From: Talinum fruticosum
Lineage: Eukaryota > Streptophyta > Magnoliopsida > Caryophyllales > Talinaceae
Length of the DNA stretch: 64,000 nucleotides
Assembly (NCBI GenBank): GCA_021018815.1
Contig: JAITYX010000064.1
Span: 930,001-994,000, forward strand
Direction of reading: 5' to 3'
Shown: positions 1 to 12,157 of the stretch, in pieces
How positions within the stretch are numbered: the first letter of the stretch is position 1
How the letters are laid out: the number at the start of each line of letters is the position of its first letter
The notes under the pieces: generated by a model
What the model was told of the DNA's origin: nothing
The model's input: only the letters and a program-made list of their open reading frames with translations
Databases searched by the model: none
Made by a program: the position numbers and the translations under genes

Positions 1-291
1 AGAGTGATTCAGCGTCTGTTAACAATGCCCAAATTAGTTTCCCTATGGCTATCAAATTCCAAATCCTGCAGTTGTGCACATTACTACCACCTACATTCTT
101 TGATTTACACACATAATTCTATGATACCAGATAAATACCTCTTTTATCAACACAACCCCATAGAAATTTACTTGCAGATTTGTTCAATTCTGTTGACAAT
201 TGCTTGAGGCAACATGAGAATCAGCAAAAGTGAGTTTATAATATATACTTTGGTTGCATAAGAAAAATATTTAGTGGTAATAGCTTGCAAT

Positions 292-591
292 CTAGTTGTA
301 AATCTCATCCATAAGTTTATGATATTCAGCATTGCTCCATTTGGTAGGGGAGAGGGGCATTCCCAGGTACTTGACAGGGAAAGACCCTTTTACAAAAACA
401 GTTAGTGCCAAAATTGCATGTTCCACCTCTGTATCAACTCCTTTAATATACACTTGGGACTTGCTAGAATTTGGCCTCAGGCCAGTAACTCTAGTGAAGT
501 GTTCAAAACCACTTACCATGAGGCCTATTCAGCAGCACCTTTATTAAAAAAAAAAAATCATCAAGTCATTCGCAAAGCAATGATTAACCAA
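292..591 (-). pseudogene. LINE reverse transcriptase fragment
   Basis: Read on the minus strand, this is the part of a plant L1-type LINE reverse transcriptase around and after the catalytic box. The piece closest to the 5' side (about 590-560) reads FANDLMIF where active elements have FADDL, so one catalytic aspartate is now asparagine. An A/T run at 546-557 breaks the frame. Downstream, 519-292 is open for 75 residues with typical landmarks: SGF..F...TGLRPNSSKSQ, then KYLGMPLSP. The 5' end and the rest of ORF2 are missing, so this is a dead fragment. Family assignment rests on motif recognition only. Confidence 0.75.
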
Positions 592-727
592 TTGCAAGTG
601 TTTATGGTGAGGATGTAACCTGAACTCAGGATGTTTGGATCTAAGTTACAAGCTTTTATTTAAGTACTCCATAACAAGAACAAGTTACAAGCAATGATTA
701 ACCAATAGCTTCTATTTAAGTACTCCA

Positions 728-762
<35 letters not shown>

Positions 763-1840
763 GATATTATCTTTTATTTAAATTGAATATAATAAAGATT
801 ATATTAGATAGATAATGAGTATAAATTTTGTAAAAATAGAACAAAACAAATTTTAATAAATGAATACATGGCATAAATATATTATGTTTGAAAAGAAAAT
901 AAAATGATCAATAAAAATATATATATTTAATTAAAATACAATTTAAAGATAAAGACATAAATGAAATTTCACCAAGCATGTTTCCTAAAACAACTAATTT
1001 TACCAAACATATTTTCATAAAACAACTAATTCAAACAGTGCTACAAATAACTAATAACCAACAGTTGATACAAATAACTAATAACTAACAACTGTTTGCC
1101 ATACAGGGCCATGACCTTACAAATCAAGCTGAATCCCACCATAGACCAACTCACTCGGCTTGATTCGTCTAGTTTTAACCCGAGCTTGAAATTTTTAAGT
1201 TTAATGTATATATGAATCCGAGTCCGAATATAACTTTTAAAATTTATCTAGTTTTGAAGTTGAATCTAAACTTATCTCAATTTTACATATGACCAAGTTA
1301 AGTTTAAATATGTTAGTTTTCATGAGTTTAACTACAGTATTTTATGTGGCTATAAGAACATCCACAATAAGATTTCTTCTTTAGTAAAATTAAAGCAAAG
1401 TGTGGGTATTCTAATGGCGATGCACTAAAACACGTAATGAGGTATTGAAATTGTAAGAAAAATGATGTACGTTCTTCTTTGAATATCATATGGGGAATGG
1501 GAGGTGTGAATAGAAACCTCACTCAGTCTCAGCTGGTCACCTTCACTCCATTGGGGTAATCCCTTTTACTTCAAACCCAAATAGGATTAATAAAATCGCA
1601 AAGAAAGAAACATTAAATCTAATATCATATCAACGCTATCCCCAAAAAACCTACCCATCAAACACCATGAACAAAACGACAACCCTATTTTTCTTTTTCT
1701 TTTTCTCTTTTTTTTTGTACAAAGCCGAACCGGCTCAGACAAACAAACCCAACTAGCCAAGCCAACAAGCCGAAAATGAAAAGAAAAGGGAAAGTAGCCA
1801 ACGTTAGAAACCGGCAATAGCCGGTGAATGCCCAGTGGAG
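592..1840. other. Intergenic, AT-rich, degenerate repeats
   Basis: No gene is supported here. It holds an (ACT)n array at about 729-761. At 980-1110 there is an AACTAATAACCAAC-rich stretch ending in CTGTTTGCCATACAGGGC that resembles the sequence at 59260-59470. At 1140-1330 there is a degenerate stretch with repeated gcttg/ccgag words. Confidence 0.5.
729..761. repeat. (ACT)n microsatellite
   Basis: About eleven uninterrupted ACT units in AT-rich intergenic DNA. Confidence 0.95.
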
Positions 1841-1844
1841 CCGG

Positions 1845-1851
1845 TTATAAA
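1845..1851 (+). promoter_or_regulatory. Possible TATA box of the SAP30-like gene
   Basis: TTATAAA lies about 70-80 bases before the CT-rich leader of the gene whose coding region starts at 3033. Only its position supports it; the transcription start is not visible. Confidence 0.3.
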
Positions 1852-1915
1852 GACATGGAGCCACCCGTACGATAATTGCAGGTCGTTTCCATGGCAGTTG
1901 GTAAGCATTTACTGC

Positions 1916-1923
<8 letters not shown>

Positions 1924-1956
<33 letters not shown>
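1924..1956. repeat. (TC)n microsatellite in leader
   Basis: A pure CT dinucleotide run of about 33 bases at the start of the inferred leader. CT-rich tracts near transcription starts are common in plants. Confidence 0.9.
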
Positions 1957-1960
<4 letters not shown>

Positions 1961-2060
1961 CCTCACTCACCCTCAGAAAGACTGTTTTCTGAATTGTGAT
2001 TTGTGAAGCTCTTTTTAAAGAGGGAGAGAATATCAGTAACTGCTCCTCCCCTCCCCTCCC

Positions 2061-2065
<5 letters not shown>

Positions 2066-2099
<34 letters not shown>
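2066..2099. repeat. (CT)n microsatellite in leader
   Basis: A second pure CT run of about 34 bases, preceded by CCCTC units from 2045. Confidence 0.9.
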
Positions 2100-2101
<2 letters not shown>

Positions 2102-3032
2102 GATCCCTTGCATTTCCTGCTCTACATTCTGTTCATTGTGATTGGCAAATTTTGAAATCTTCGAGGTATAGTTTGTTTGGGGGTTTCTAAATTTCTGTGT
2201 TTTGCATGCATTTGGCTCAGGTTGAATGTATTCCTAAAATTTCATCACTTGTGTCATGCTCTCAATCATGTTGCTGACATTGCTTTTCTCATTTCTCGGT
2301 TTATTTATTGATATTGATTGAAAGTTAATGATTGGATTAATCTTGATACTATATTCTTTATTTGATTTCTTATTTCTTGCTACTTTTTAGCTTAAATTTG
2401 AAATTTACTTTTTGGGGTCAAATGCTTGGATTGAAATTGATGTTTTTGGATGCATGCAGTTGTTGGAGCCTCATTTATGGTGTCAATTTCCACCCCGTGA
2501 ACCTGATTCTGTGAAGCCCTCGCATTGAAATTGAACAGTGTCATTCAATAATTCCTTGTCAGGAGCTTGAGCTTCAGTTTTGCATGAATTCAGGTCAGAT
2601 CAAATCATACTTCCCTTTATTTTGATTTCAATAATGTGGCATTTGATTTGATTTAATTTGATTAATAATCTCATATTTATTCTTGAATTTCATTTTTCAG
2701 GGGTCATCATCAGTGCTCTTCAGAAACCCTCTGCATCTTTGGCATTCCTATTCTATTAGTGGTTAATTTTTGAGTACTTAGGCTAGACACCGACAATGAT
2801 TTGATCTGGGAAATTTGGTGATTATGGGATCATGGGTAATGGATATTATTATGGGGGTACACTAATTTTGGAAGTCAATTTAGTGATTGAGATTGGTTCT
2901 GAGGATATCAAATTGGGCATTTAGGGTTTTGCTTGATCAATTGGTTGAAGATTTTAGGTTGAAAATAGAAAGTGGGTGTATTACTATCAGGGAGAATCTT
3001 GTGAAGTGGGTTTGGTGGACTTGGGGGTGAAA

Positions 3033-5345
3033 ATGATTGAATCAGAGTTATGTGCTGCAACTAGGGTTATTTCGCCATTTAGGGAAGAGAGTGGTGATGA
3101 GGAGCTTTCAGTTCTTCCAAGGCACACAAAGGTTATTGTGACTGGAAACAACAGAACAAAATCTGTTTTGGTGGGATTGCAAGGTGTTGTCAAGAAGGCT
3201 GTTGGACTTGGTGGTTGGCATTGGCTGGTATTTTCCCTTTTCACCTTCCCATATCATATTAAACTTTATTTTCTCAGTAGATAGACTCTTCAATTGTCAT
3301 AAGCTGCATTGCTTTTATTTATTTCTATTTTTTAAGGATTATTGTTGGTTTTATTAATCACGAGGCTAACGAGAAGGACGCTCGCGTAAGCCACATTGAT
3401 CTAGTTTATGCATTTGTATGGATTATTCTAATAAAGGGAATTTTAAATTCAATTGCCCTTTCTTATCATCAACATTCAGTTTCTAATCTGAAGTTATCTT
3501 ATCACTGTTTATTGATAGAATTTCATATCGTTTTCGAGTTGTATATGTTTATAATGTTCGGAGTTAGGCCAGATTATCGGATATTTTATATCATTTGCAG
3601 TTGTATATGTTTATAATGTACTGAATATGTTTAATGAAGCTGTTTCTGGGCTCGCTGATTCTCTCCTGAGGTGAACCCCCCAATCGAACCCGAAAAATAG
3701 GGCTGTGGAAAAAAAAAAAAAAAAGGAAAGTGTGCAAATGATAAGGACAAGAAAACCCTATTATTATTTGATGTTTGCCAATGCTTATTTATTTTCATGC
3801 ATTTTGATTTTTCATTATTTATTGATAAATCTCTCTGTACTGGTGAGAGTGTGAAACAAATGTTGTCTTTAGATAGATGCTTTTCTGGAAAAAAAGAACA
3901 GAAAAAGGGGGCGGAGATGTTTACTTGTTTTCTTTAATAGCATTTTTTTATTGAGAATCTTGTTTCGACTTCGAAGGTTTTGAAGAACGGGATTGAGGTC
4001 AAGCTGCAAAGAAATGCTTTGAGTGTGCTAGAGCCGCCTACCGGAAACGAAGATGATGATGAGCTTGATCACTCCAGTAGCAGCTCTGATCTTATTGATA
4101 AGGAGCCTGATTTCCGTAAGCCATTATTCCTTTTTGGAGAATGAGATGAACTAATTCCAATTTCAACAAAAACAGTGCAAAGGACCATCCCTTTGTTTGT
4201 AATTAGCTTCTTGTTTTGCTTTATTATTCTGCAGCTAGTGGCATGGAGTTCCACAAAGTAAGCAAGCCAAGAGTGCGCCATACCCGACCATGGGCTCAAT
4301 CCGCTCTAGCAAAGTCGAACAATCGGAGCTGTTTTAAGGAATTTCAGTACAACATTCATGCCTCTCACTGTGTAAGTTGCTTGGAAAATTGTGTGGCCCT
4401 CGTATTTCTTGTGAAAAGACCATCAGATATTCTTGTCAAAGAATCGTCTTAATATCGGACTTAATTATTATTAATCCGTTAAAGTTGCACCTTATCTTAA
4501 GGTCATGTTCGCCGAAATCATTAGTTTTATAAGACCTCTTTTTTCTCATCATGTCTTTCTTGAGTTAATTGCTTTCCAGATAATAGCCTTCTGTCATTTT
4601 GAATTTCAAATCTTATATTATTCATATTTTGGTAGCTGTGGTAGGGTTCGATTGCTTGCCTTTAGGCAAGGATATCATGATTGCTTTGATTGGTGGTTGA
4701 AATCAATTTGACTGGAGAAATAATCATTGATTGCAACCGTAATCCTTTTTCACCTTAGTGAATTTGTGACACAATCACATTGCGTGATTAGGATTATTGC
4801 CTAATCTCAGGGTTCCAAAACATAATTATGATGTCCCAGAATGCAAATTTCTGTTCTGTGTTATGATGTTTGGTAGGATTGAAATGGGATATTGTTAATG
4901 TTGTATTATTATGCCCTAATTTGTCGTTGTAAATGGTCCTAATGTCTTTGTCTTCTCAACACGTCAGAGGCTGAATTTCACTAAGCTGGGAAGTGATTCG
5001 CTGTGGAGATACTTGAGCCGCTTTCATCTCGTCAGTATCAAACTCACTGTTTTATTCATGGTCCCCTATAACATTCGGTCGTCATCTAATCTTCTTGTAA
5101 TTGATTTGACTATGAATTCTACAGGGCAGCATGAATTCGGCTTCATCCAGGGAGCACTTGGTTAACTTAGTGCAGCGCCATTTCACTTCACAGGTGTTTG
5201 TCTCCCCCCTGGCCCCTCCAAGTCTCTTAATCACCTTCTCATTCGCTGAATTCCTATTTGATATTGACAATGGCAGCAAGTTGACGAGGCACAAGTGATA
5301 GCTGAATTTGTCCGTGCAGCTAGGAAGCTGAGGAGCAATAACTGA
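3033..5345 (+). CDS. AFR1: SAP30-like histone deacetylase complex subunit (AFR1/AFR2 type)
   Basis: Predicted subunit of a plant Sin3-type histone deacetylase complex in the nucleus. Coding exons are 3033-3227, 3977-4115, 4235-4371, 4968-5030, 5125-5193 and 5277-5345. They join in frame with GT/AG borders (intron phases 0,1,0,0,0) to give 223 residues. Residues 1-65 contain the conserved plant block EESGDEELSVLPRHTK and GLQGVVKKAVGLGGWHWL, continued by NGIEVKLQRNALSV in exon 2. The centre is acidic and serine-rich (DDDELDHSSSSSD), then basic. Residues from about 158 form the SAP30/Sin3-binding region (FTKLGSDSLWRYL, then REHLVNLVQRHF and QVDEAQVIAEFV). The ATG at 3033 is chosen because the conserved MIESELCA start matches this family; the frame is open 19 codons further upstream but without an ATG. 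The gene looks intact. AFR proteins are known in Arabidopsis to repress the flowering gene FT; applying that role here is inference. Confidence 0.9.
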
Positions 5346-7427
5346 AGTAGGGAGTGATGTATGCCCTGGTGTTGAATTGCTCTATGTAATTAGTGTGTGA
5401 TATATATAACTATGCATAAACCTTAGCCTAACTTTTAGATCAAATCTAACTGATAGAACTTCTGCTGTTGGAGAAGGGTCTTGTATCGATCTGGGCAGAA
5501 CCCGGTCTTTTGTCCTAACCCTGTAATATGGGCGTTGCCCGGTTGATATTTATAACCTGGGTTCTCTCTGTTATATATTTCCAATCCAATGCTTGATCTG
5601 CATGTATAACTCTTGCCCACCCCCCACCCCCACCCCCTAAAAAAATCCTTTTCAGATGGTGGAGTGAAGGCTTAGGCAGAGGGGTTGTGCTTTTGAATTT
5701 GATTCACGGGCATTCTGTACCTGTGTGATGTTGTAGGCCTTTCATTTTTATGTTGCTTTTATGCAATTAGATTTTTCTTGGGTACGTATGGAGGCATCAG
5801 ATGGATGTCAATGGAATTTGATTCTTAAGTATTTGAAAAGAATTCCTAAATGCTTATGCAAGGTTCGAGATGGTTAGTTTCTCAGAATATGATTGGATAT
5901 CTTCTATATATGTATTTTTCTAAATTCAAATACAAATTTATATGGGGAATTAGACCCAATAATTTAAAATTTGGGGGTATTGGACGTCATCACCAATTTT
6001 GGACCTATTTACATTTGCACTACTATCAAGTTGAATTCCGTTGCTCAATTATGTGAATGGCGATGTTGCTACACGTCAACAATAATTAAAAAATTATTTA
6101 TTTTCATGATAGCAATTCAGCAAAAATAATAAAAAATATAAGTTAAATGTAATGTCTTTACCCTATCCCTAAATACTGTAGGATCTCTTTCTACTGTACT
6201 CTCTCCTATGAGAAGTTTATTTAAATAAACATGTATTAACTTGAATAAGTATCCAATCTATATTACCCATCTCTACTTGTTATTATGGAATAGTTAGATA
6301 CTATTTTGAATTTGACATTGCAAGAGAGGGGAGGGAGAAAGAATGGTAGGCTATGCCTATGAACGAGGGAGATGAGGTCAAAAACAGAAATGCCAATCAA
6401 ATGAGAAAAAGAGGGGGAACCCTAAATCCAATAAAGTTGAAGAAATTATGGAAATTTCACTCCCCTTTATTTTATTATTATTTTTCCTTATTTTAATTTT
6501 AATTATTTATACAGAATTCGGTGGATAAGCAATGTGGGCCAATGGAATAATAATAAGGCCAGGCTGTCTACTTTTTGCCTTTTACCTTTTTCTTGTCTTG
6601 TCTTGATTGCCAATGGCCCAAACCAAACCTCATAATTATATTATTACTAATTATTGTTACTGCTAATCTACTATTATTATATTAAACCAAACCTACCTAT
6701 TTTAAAGGATTTTTTTTTTATAAAAAATTATTATAAGTATAACCTGTAAATATAGGTCAAAGACTACTTTATAATTATAAGGCTCATCTTATGTGAGATA
6801 TGAAATAGTGGAATTGAGGCAAGTTTCATTGCTCAAGTATGCATCTATTTAATATAATTTTTATGAGTATTTTTATATATTTCAAAATTTTTATTTAAAT
6901 GGAAGCCCTAGCCGTATTATTTATATAAATATTTTCTAATCAAAAGTTTGATTGTTAGATATGTTTTTTCTCACACATATATGATCATCGGTGATTGATA
7001 TTTAAATTTGAAATAACTCAATGCCCAATAGTCTAAAAGTTTATAAAAATGATCGAAACTAATGAACAGTGATTTTAAGAATGTTACCATTGTAGTAGTA
7101 GAGATCGTCTATGCCCAAGAGTAGTGTCAATGTTGAAGCCATATTGATGACATAGTGGCAAGATTTTTCATTCAAAATTGACTCAGCCATTTATATGAAC
7201 GAAGAAATCAATGTCGAGCTCTTTCTTTCACTGCTAACCTCCGCCGCAAGGCTGGCTAATCATACGCAGCAGGCTCGAAGACCCGTGGTTCTGGAAGGCA
7301 GGGCTGGAGGCTAGTCAAAAAATCCAATAGTTCTTAAATTATTATTTTAGTCACCAAAATCTTAACCTAATAACTAAAATTAGAAACTTAAAGAATATTA
7401 ATTTCCATATTCTATTTCCTTGTTGGC
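5346..7427. other. 3' flank and intergenic sequence
   Basis: Downstream of the SAP30-like stop there is no clear AATAAA. The 3' untranslated region probably ends within the first few hundred bases. A short stem (AGAACCC at about 5498 against GGGTTCT at about 5560) and a C-rich run at 5618-5638 are present. From 5800 onward the sequence is AT-rich, with a somewhat GC-richer stretch at 7210-7315 that I cannot assign. Confidence 0.5.
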
Positions 7428-7435
7428 ATTGTGTG

Positions 7436-9032
7436 TAAACCTGATAAAAATTGATGCGACTCGAATCCTCTCGAAAATTTTCAACTTTGGACACAATTTT
7501 CTCGACTCGAAATAGAAAACTACGCAAATTAGTGGGTCAAACCCAATCCGAACCCATTCAACCTATTGGGTCAAGCCAATAGAAATAAACATTTTAATTT
7601 TGTGGTTTGTTGATTGGATGTTTTATGCCTATTTTATGACTTTCCTTTCACTTTATCACTCTTTTAGTGATGATTATTTATTATATCATATCATCTCGAA
7701 GATACATTATATAGCTAACACAATCATTTATAAGTGAACACTATTACTATTTCCTTTTTTAACTTCTTTCTCATAAAAAATTTTAAAAAAAACATTACAT
7801 ACAAAAATAATACATAGTAAAATTTCAATTAAATACGCCTCAATTCAAATGGCGTGTTATATTAAAAATATTAAAAGTGCACAAGTTATACTCGTTATAT
7901 TTTTTATGAAGTGAATATACCTAGCAAACACATCTTAAATAATATACTTTTGTTTTGTAGAAATAATATTACTATAATAGTGTAAAACTTTTATGTTATA
8001 GTTAAAAGTAATTATTTTAGTTTATTGTTAATCTCTAATTCTCATTTATTTGAAAATTGTTCGGCTATACTTGAACCATGATGTGTGGGAAGAGTAATGA
8101 GTTGGGTTCAAATGGAGTCAAATTTTTCTAGTGTATAAAATGGGGCGGTTGAGCCTACCAAGGTCAACCTTTCTAGATTTGTTTTAAAATGGAGTAAGTA
8201 TGCATAAAAACCTCCTTAGTATAATTGAAGAAGTGACATAAAAAATTGAAATCTTAAACGAATCATTAACAAAACAACTCATTATTATTCAACTCATTAT
8301 TCAGCCAACTTGTCATTAGCCTTATTTAACGAGGTCAAGTGGTCAAGCCACTCGACTTAATGGAAAATATTATAATGAAAGTTTTTAATATTTTTTAATA
8401 TTCTTTTTAGAAAATATAGGAAATTTTAAGCAAAAATATGTTGGGTTTTACAAAGATTTTTGGACGAAAATAACATGAACTTTCATGATATTAGCCAAAA
8501 ATAATACGACCTTTTTTTCTTAATTGTGAAAGGTGTGAATTTTAAACATATTGAACTATATCATAACACAACCGAGTTTGTCGAGGTGAAACTCGTATGA
8601 GAGTTGGCGTGTCAAATAAGGTTGACATGTGTACGGTAGAGTCAAAATATTGACCTTTGGGTTTAGAGGTTTAATGGCCACTTAAACAAACTTCGTTATT
8701 AAACTTAAAAAACCTCAAGTCAACATTGTGATTTCGCCGTACATGTGTCGACCTCACTTGACACATTAACTCTCGAGCGAATCTTAGCCCTCCAAACTTG
8801 GTTATGTTCAAATAACTGTTCATGACAAAAAAAAAAAAAAAAAAGGTCAGATTATTTTTTTCTAATACCACTAAAGTTCATATTATTCTTATCCAAAATT
8901 CTTTTTATAATAAAGAAAAGAAACATAACCGATATAAAAAGCACTTTCAACTCATTGAATGAACACGAAACCCATATAACCCGATATACGACCAGCGTGT
9001 ATTTAACGCATACACTTGAATTGATAGGTCTA
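7436..9032 (+). mobile_element. hAT-type non-autonomous element (R1 copy 1)
   Basis: The element is bounded by an identical 8-bp duplication ATTGTGTG at 7428-7435 and 9033-9040, the length expected for hAT transposons. The left end reads TAAACCTGATAAAA; the right end read in reverse reads TAGACCTATCAA, so the termini are diverged inverted repeats. There is no coding sequence. A foldback element occupies 8455-8902. Internal sequence aligns with an inverted copy at 9958-11034 and a third copy split over 48789-49257 and 59471-60081. Confidence 0.75.
8455..8902. mobile_element. Foldback MITE nested in R1 copy 1
   Basis: The two halves are long inverted repeats centred near 8675. The left arm includes GACGAAAATAACATGAACTT and GTTGACATGTGTACGG; the right arm read in reverse includes GATAAGAATAATATGAACTT and GTCGACACATGTACGG. 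The flanks TTTTACAAA (8446-8454) and TTTTATAAT (8903-8911) match at 7 of 9 positions. R1 copy 2 shows an uninterrupted site at the same point. A 9-bp duplication suggests Mutator superfamily. Confidence 0.65.
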
Positions 9033-9040
9033 ATTGTGTG

Positions 9041-9957
9041 TAAGTAATTAAATGATAGTACTAAACTTTATACTCATTTCGGAAGGGGAAAAGAAAAGTA
9101 AAAAAAGTAATAAAAAAAAAGTAAAGGCTCCAAAATATTGACCATAAGATGGCTCTCGGGCTTTACAAGGGCTGCCCAAAAGTGGTTGTCTCATTCAGCT
9201 TTAGGAAATTTGCTCCATGCATCAGTAGGACTCCAGAAACGGAGAAATTTGCATAAATTTACCAATTGGGCCCTATATAATTCGGATATTATCCAAACCA
9301 GCATTTACGTTACAATTTGGCCCCTTCCCCTCTTGCCATTCGGCTTCGAGTACAGTCTTTTTTTGTTTTGTTTTGGGGGAGGTTGGGGGTTTAATTTGTC
9401 TTTTTGCCATGAATTTTTCTCAACAAAGTCTTAGAAATTGTCTGTCACTTTTAAAAATATCCATACAGATTTGGCCAAATTGTTTATAAGTATTATTTAA
9501 AAAAATTAGATTAGAATAATAAAGAGTGGTATAATAAAGTTATAATAGAACATGAAAAATTAACATCAAAATTAAAATAAATCCACAATAAATAAAGTTC
9601 TCCAAGTGTATTTTTTTTCATTTACAAATTATAAAATTGAAACTCAAAAACTTATTTAACGTGAGTGAAATTAAAAAGATTTTTTAGACAAATTGTACAC
9701 TAATTTAAAAAATATAATAAAATCTATGATAAGCAATGAGGATAGTAGATGCCCTGTGATATTGTATAATAGAGTCTATTTTCTTGCTGTTGTACTCAAT
9801 ACTTTACTTTAAACTTTTGAAAGGAAAAAAAAAACTACTTTATAAGATCAAATAATGAAAATTCTTAAGTTTCATTGGATGAATTTGAATAAATGTTCTT
9901 ACTTTGAGGAAATTACTTGATTTCCAAATATTTAAGGAATTGTTAACATAACAAGTT
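9041..9957. other. Intergenic, no feature seen
   Basis: AT-rich sequence. An ORF at 9138-9434 shows no recognisable family motif and is not called. Poly-A and poly-T runs are scattered. Confidence 0.5.
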
Positions 9958-11034
9958 TTTTTATCGGTTATTTTTCTTTTTTAGTTATAACAATCCAACA
10001 CATTTTTGCTTAAAATTGCCCATAATTCAACGAAAAAGTATAGTATTTGTATTTTCTGAAAAAATATCAAAAAATATTCAAAACTTTCATTATAATATTT
10101 GTGTCAAGATCCCATTCGATCGAGCGGTTTGACCACTAAACCCGTTTAAATAAGACCAATGACGGGTTGAATAACAATGACTTGTTATGTTAATGATTCG
10201 TTTAAGGTTGCGATGTTTATTTTACCTCTTCTAGTATAATAAGGATATTTATATGCACTATTAATCGCATTTTAGAACATATCATGAAAGGGTTGACTCG
10301 AATAGGCTCAACCAACTCATTTTATTCGAGTAAGAAAATTTTGACTTTGTTTGAACCTAACCTATTGCCCATCCTAGGCGTTTTGGTTCAAATACGGCTA
10401 AAACGGTTTTAAATAAATGAGAATTAGAGATTTATAATAAACTAAAATTTATTTTAATTAAAACATCAAAATGTTACATTATTATGGTAATATTATTTCG
10501 TAAAACAAAAGTATATTATCTAAGATGTGACTAGGTATATTTACTTCACCAAAAATACAACAAGTATAACTCGTGCATTTTTAGTGTTTTAATATATCAC
10601 TCCATTTGAATATATATATATATTTTATTGAAATTAACTACGTATGATTTTTGTATATAATGTTTTTTATGAGAAAGAAGTTGAAATATGAAATCATATT
10701 AGTGTTTGTTTGTAAAAATGATTGCGATAAATATATAATGTCTCTCCAAATGACGTGATATAATAAATAATCATTACTAAAAGAGTGATAAAGTGAAAGA
10801 AAAGTCATATAATTGTATGAAACATTCTATCAATAAGCCACAAAGTTAAAATTGTTGTTTTTATAGTCTTGATCCAACGAGTCGAATGGGTTCGGGTCAG
10901 GTTTGACCCACTAATTTATGGGTTTTTCGGGTTCTTTTTTTCGGGTTCGGGTAGAGAAAATTGTGTCCAAAACCCAAAAATTCCGGCGGGTTCTGGTCGA
11001 GTTTTCGGGTCGGGTCAGTTTTGCCAGGTCTAGT
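9958..11034 (-). mobile_element. hAT-type element R1 copy 2 (inverted, left end unclear)
   Basis: This is the reverse complement of R1 copy 1 from its left terminus to about the ATAACCGATAAAAA block. The terminus at 11034 read in reverse is TAGACCTGGCAAAAC, the best-preserved end of the family. The following 8 bases are GTTGTGAT. I could not find the matching duplication or the other terminus on the left, so that side is probably truncated or rearranged. Near the terminus there are several CGGGTT words, typical of this group. Confidence 0.6.
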
Positions 11035-11042
11035 TGTGATCC

Positions 11043-11560
11043 TCAGTTTGATCTGGTCTTTGAGTTCTTTTAGAATTTCAGGATAAGGCTTCTGCAGATT
11101 GTTGAACACCATATTATTTCTTGTCCTCCATATGCTATATATCACGGTAGTCATCCCGACCCAACCCAACTTTTTAGCCAAGAAACAGCCTTCATATTTT
11201 TCAGATTCTCCAAGCATTTCCATATGTCCACCCTCTTGATTTGGATCCCCAACTATTTAGCTATTTCATCTCTGAGGAAGGTAGCCAAGCTGCAATCATA
11301 GAATAGATGTTCTATGGACTCCGGGTGGTTCCTGCAGACTCCACACATAATGTCTGACATGTGCATCACCTTTACTAGTTTGCATCTTACTGTAAGTTTT
11401 CTTTTCATGAGGAGCCAAGATGTGAATGCATGCTTTGGTGTATTTAGTCTAGACCATATCATTCTGGCCCAGTTTACTATCTCCTGCAGATTTAACCTCC
11501 ACTTATATAACCTGTCTTCACAGTGTATGTAATTGGAGGGCGCTGCTTTATGTGCTTCTT
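11043..11560 (-). pseudogene. LINE 3' fragment with zinc-binding reverse transcriptase domain
   Basis: On the minus strand this is the C-terminal part of a plant LINE ORF2. Residues near 11462-11253 show the zf-RVT signature: W..L..PKHAFTSWLL, then C.VC..HPESIEHLFYDC. From about 11223 to 11043 a different frame continues with IYSIWRTRNNMVFNN and KDQIKLRI, the usual tail of these proteins. A frameshift separates the two parts, so it is not functional. R1 copy 2 sits immediately after this tail and may have inserted into the LINE. Confidence 0.75.
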
Positions 11561-12157
11561 TGGCTTAAGATGGCAAAATGCGTGAGAAGTTTCTTCCTTT
11601 TGATTCATCCCATATTAAACGGTAAACTCCACTTTTATTTTTAAAATGAAAATAAATCTCCTTTTAACTTTACTTATAATATGTGGATAATTAGAACAAA
11701 ATGTCTTATATACATTTGAGAGTATATAATTCTCGCCATATTTTAACAGATTGTTGGACGAACTAAAAAATAGGAGGGATATTTGTAGGCCTAATCTTTC
11801 TCTCTCTTGGAAGTTTATACTCCCAATAACATTTAAAAATTTACATGATTAGAACTAATGACATGTATATCTATAAGATAACGCGGTCTTATATACTTTT
11901 GCATGCCATATTAAGCAAAAATACAACCTGATATTATCGTCAGTTTTCTTCAGTGCTCTTTCCCCTTAAATTTTATGAACTGTTTTTTGTTGTGATCGTT
12001 ATATGATGAAGCATACAAAACTCTTGGTGAAGCTTGTATGTTTTCTCTATTTTTGGAAATTAATATTTCCATTGTAGCATCTGATTCCCGCAGGAAATAT
12101 GCACCTGCAAGTTCTGCAGGTCCATGTTTATAAATTCTGATGTGCTTTTACTAGGCA
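11561..12157. other. Intergenic, short direct repeat
   Basis: No gene seen. The word block ATTCTGATGTGCTTTTAC at about 12136 recurs as a diverged copy near 14141, outside the R2 repeat. Confidence 0.4.

Larger units (their letters stand above)
1880..3032 (+). other. Inferred 5' leader of the SAP30-like gene, with two introns
   Basis: The leader is inferred from splice-like junctions. Two pyrimidine tracts of (CT)n lie at 1924-1956 and 2066-2099. A GT donor at 2166 pairs with a TGCATGCAG acceptor ending at 2459. A second donor at 2594 (CAG/GTCAG) pairs with a TTTTTCAG acceptor ending at 2700. The last leader exon would run 2701-3032 into the coding start. Plant chromatin genes commonly carry leader introns. 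The exact 5' end is a guess and no transcript evidence is available. Confidence 0.45.
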
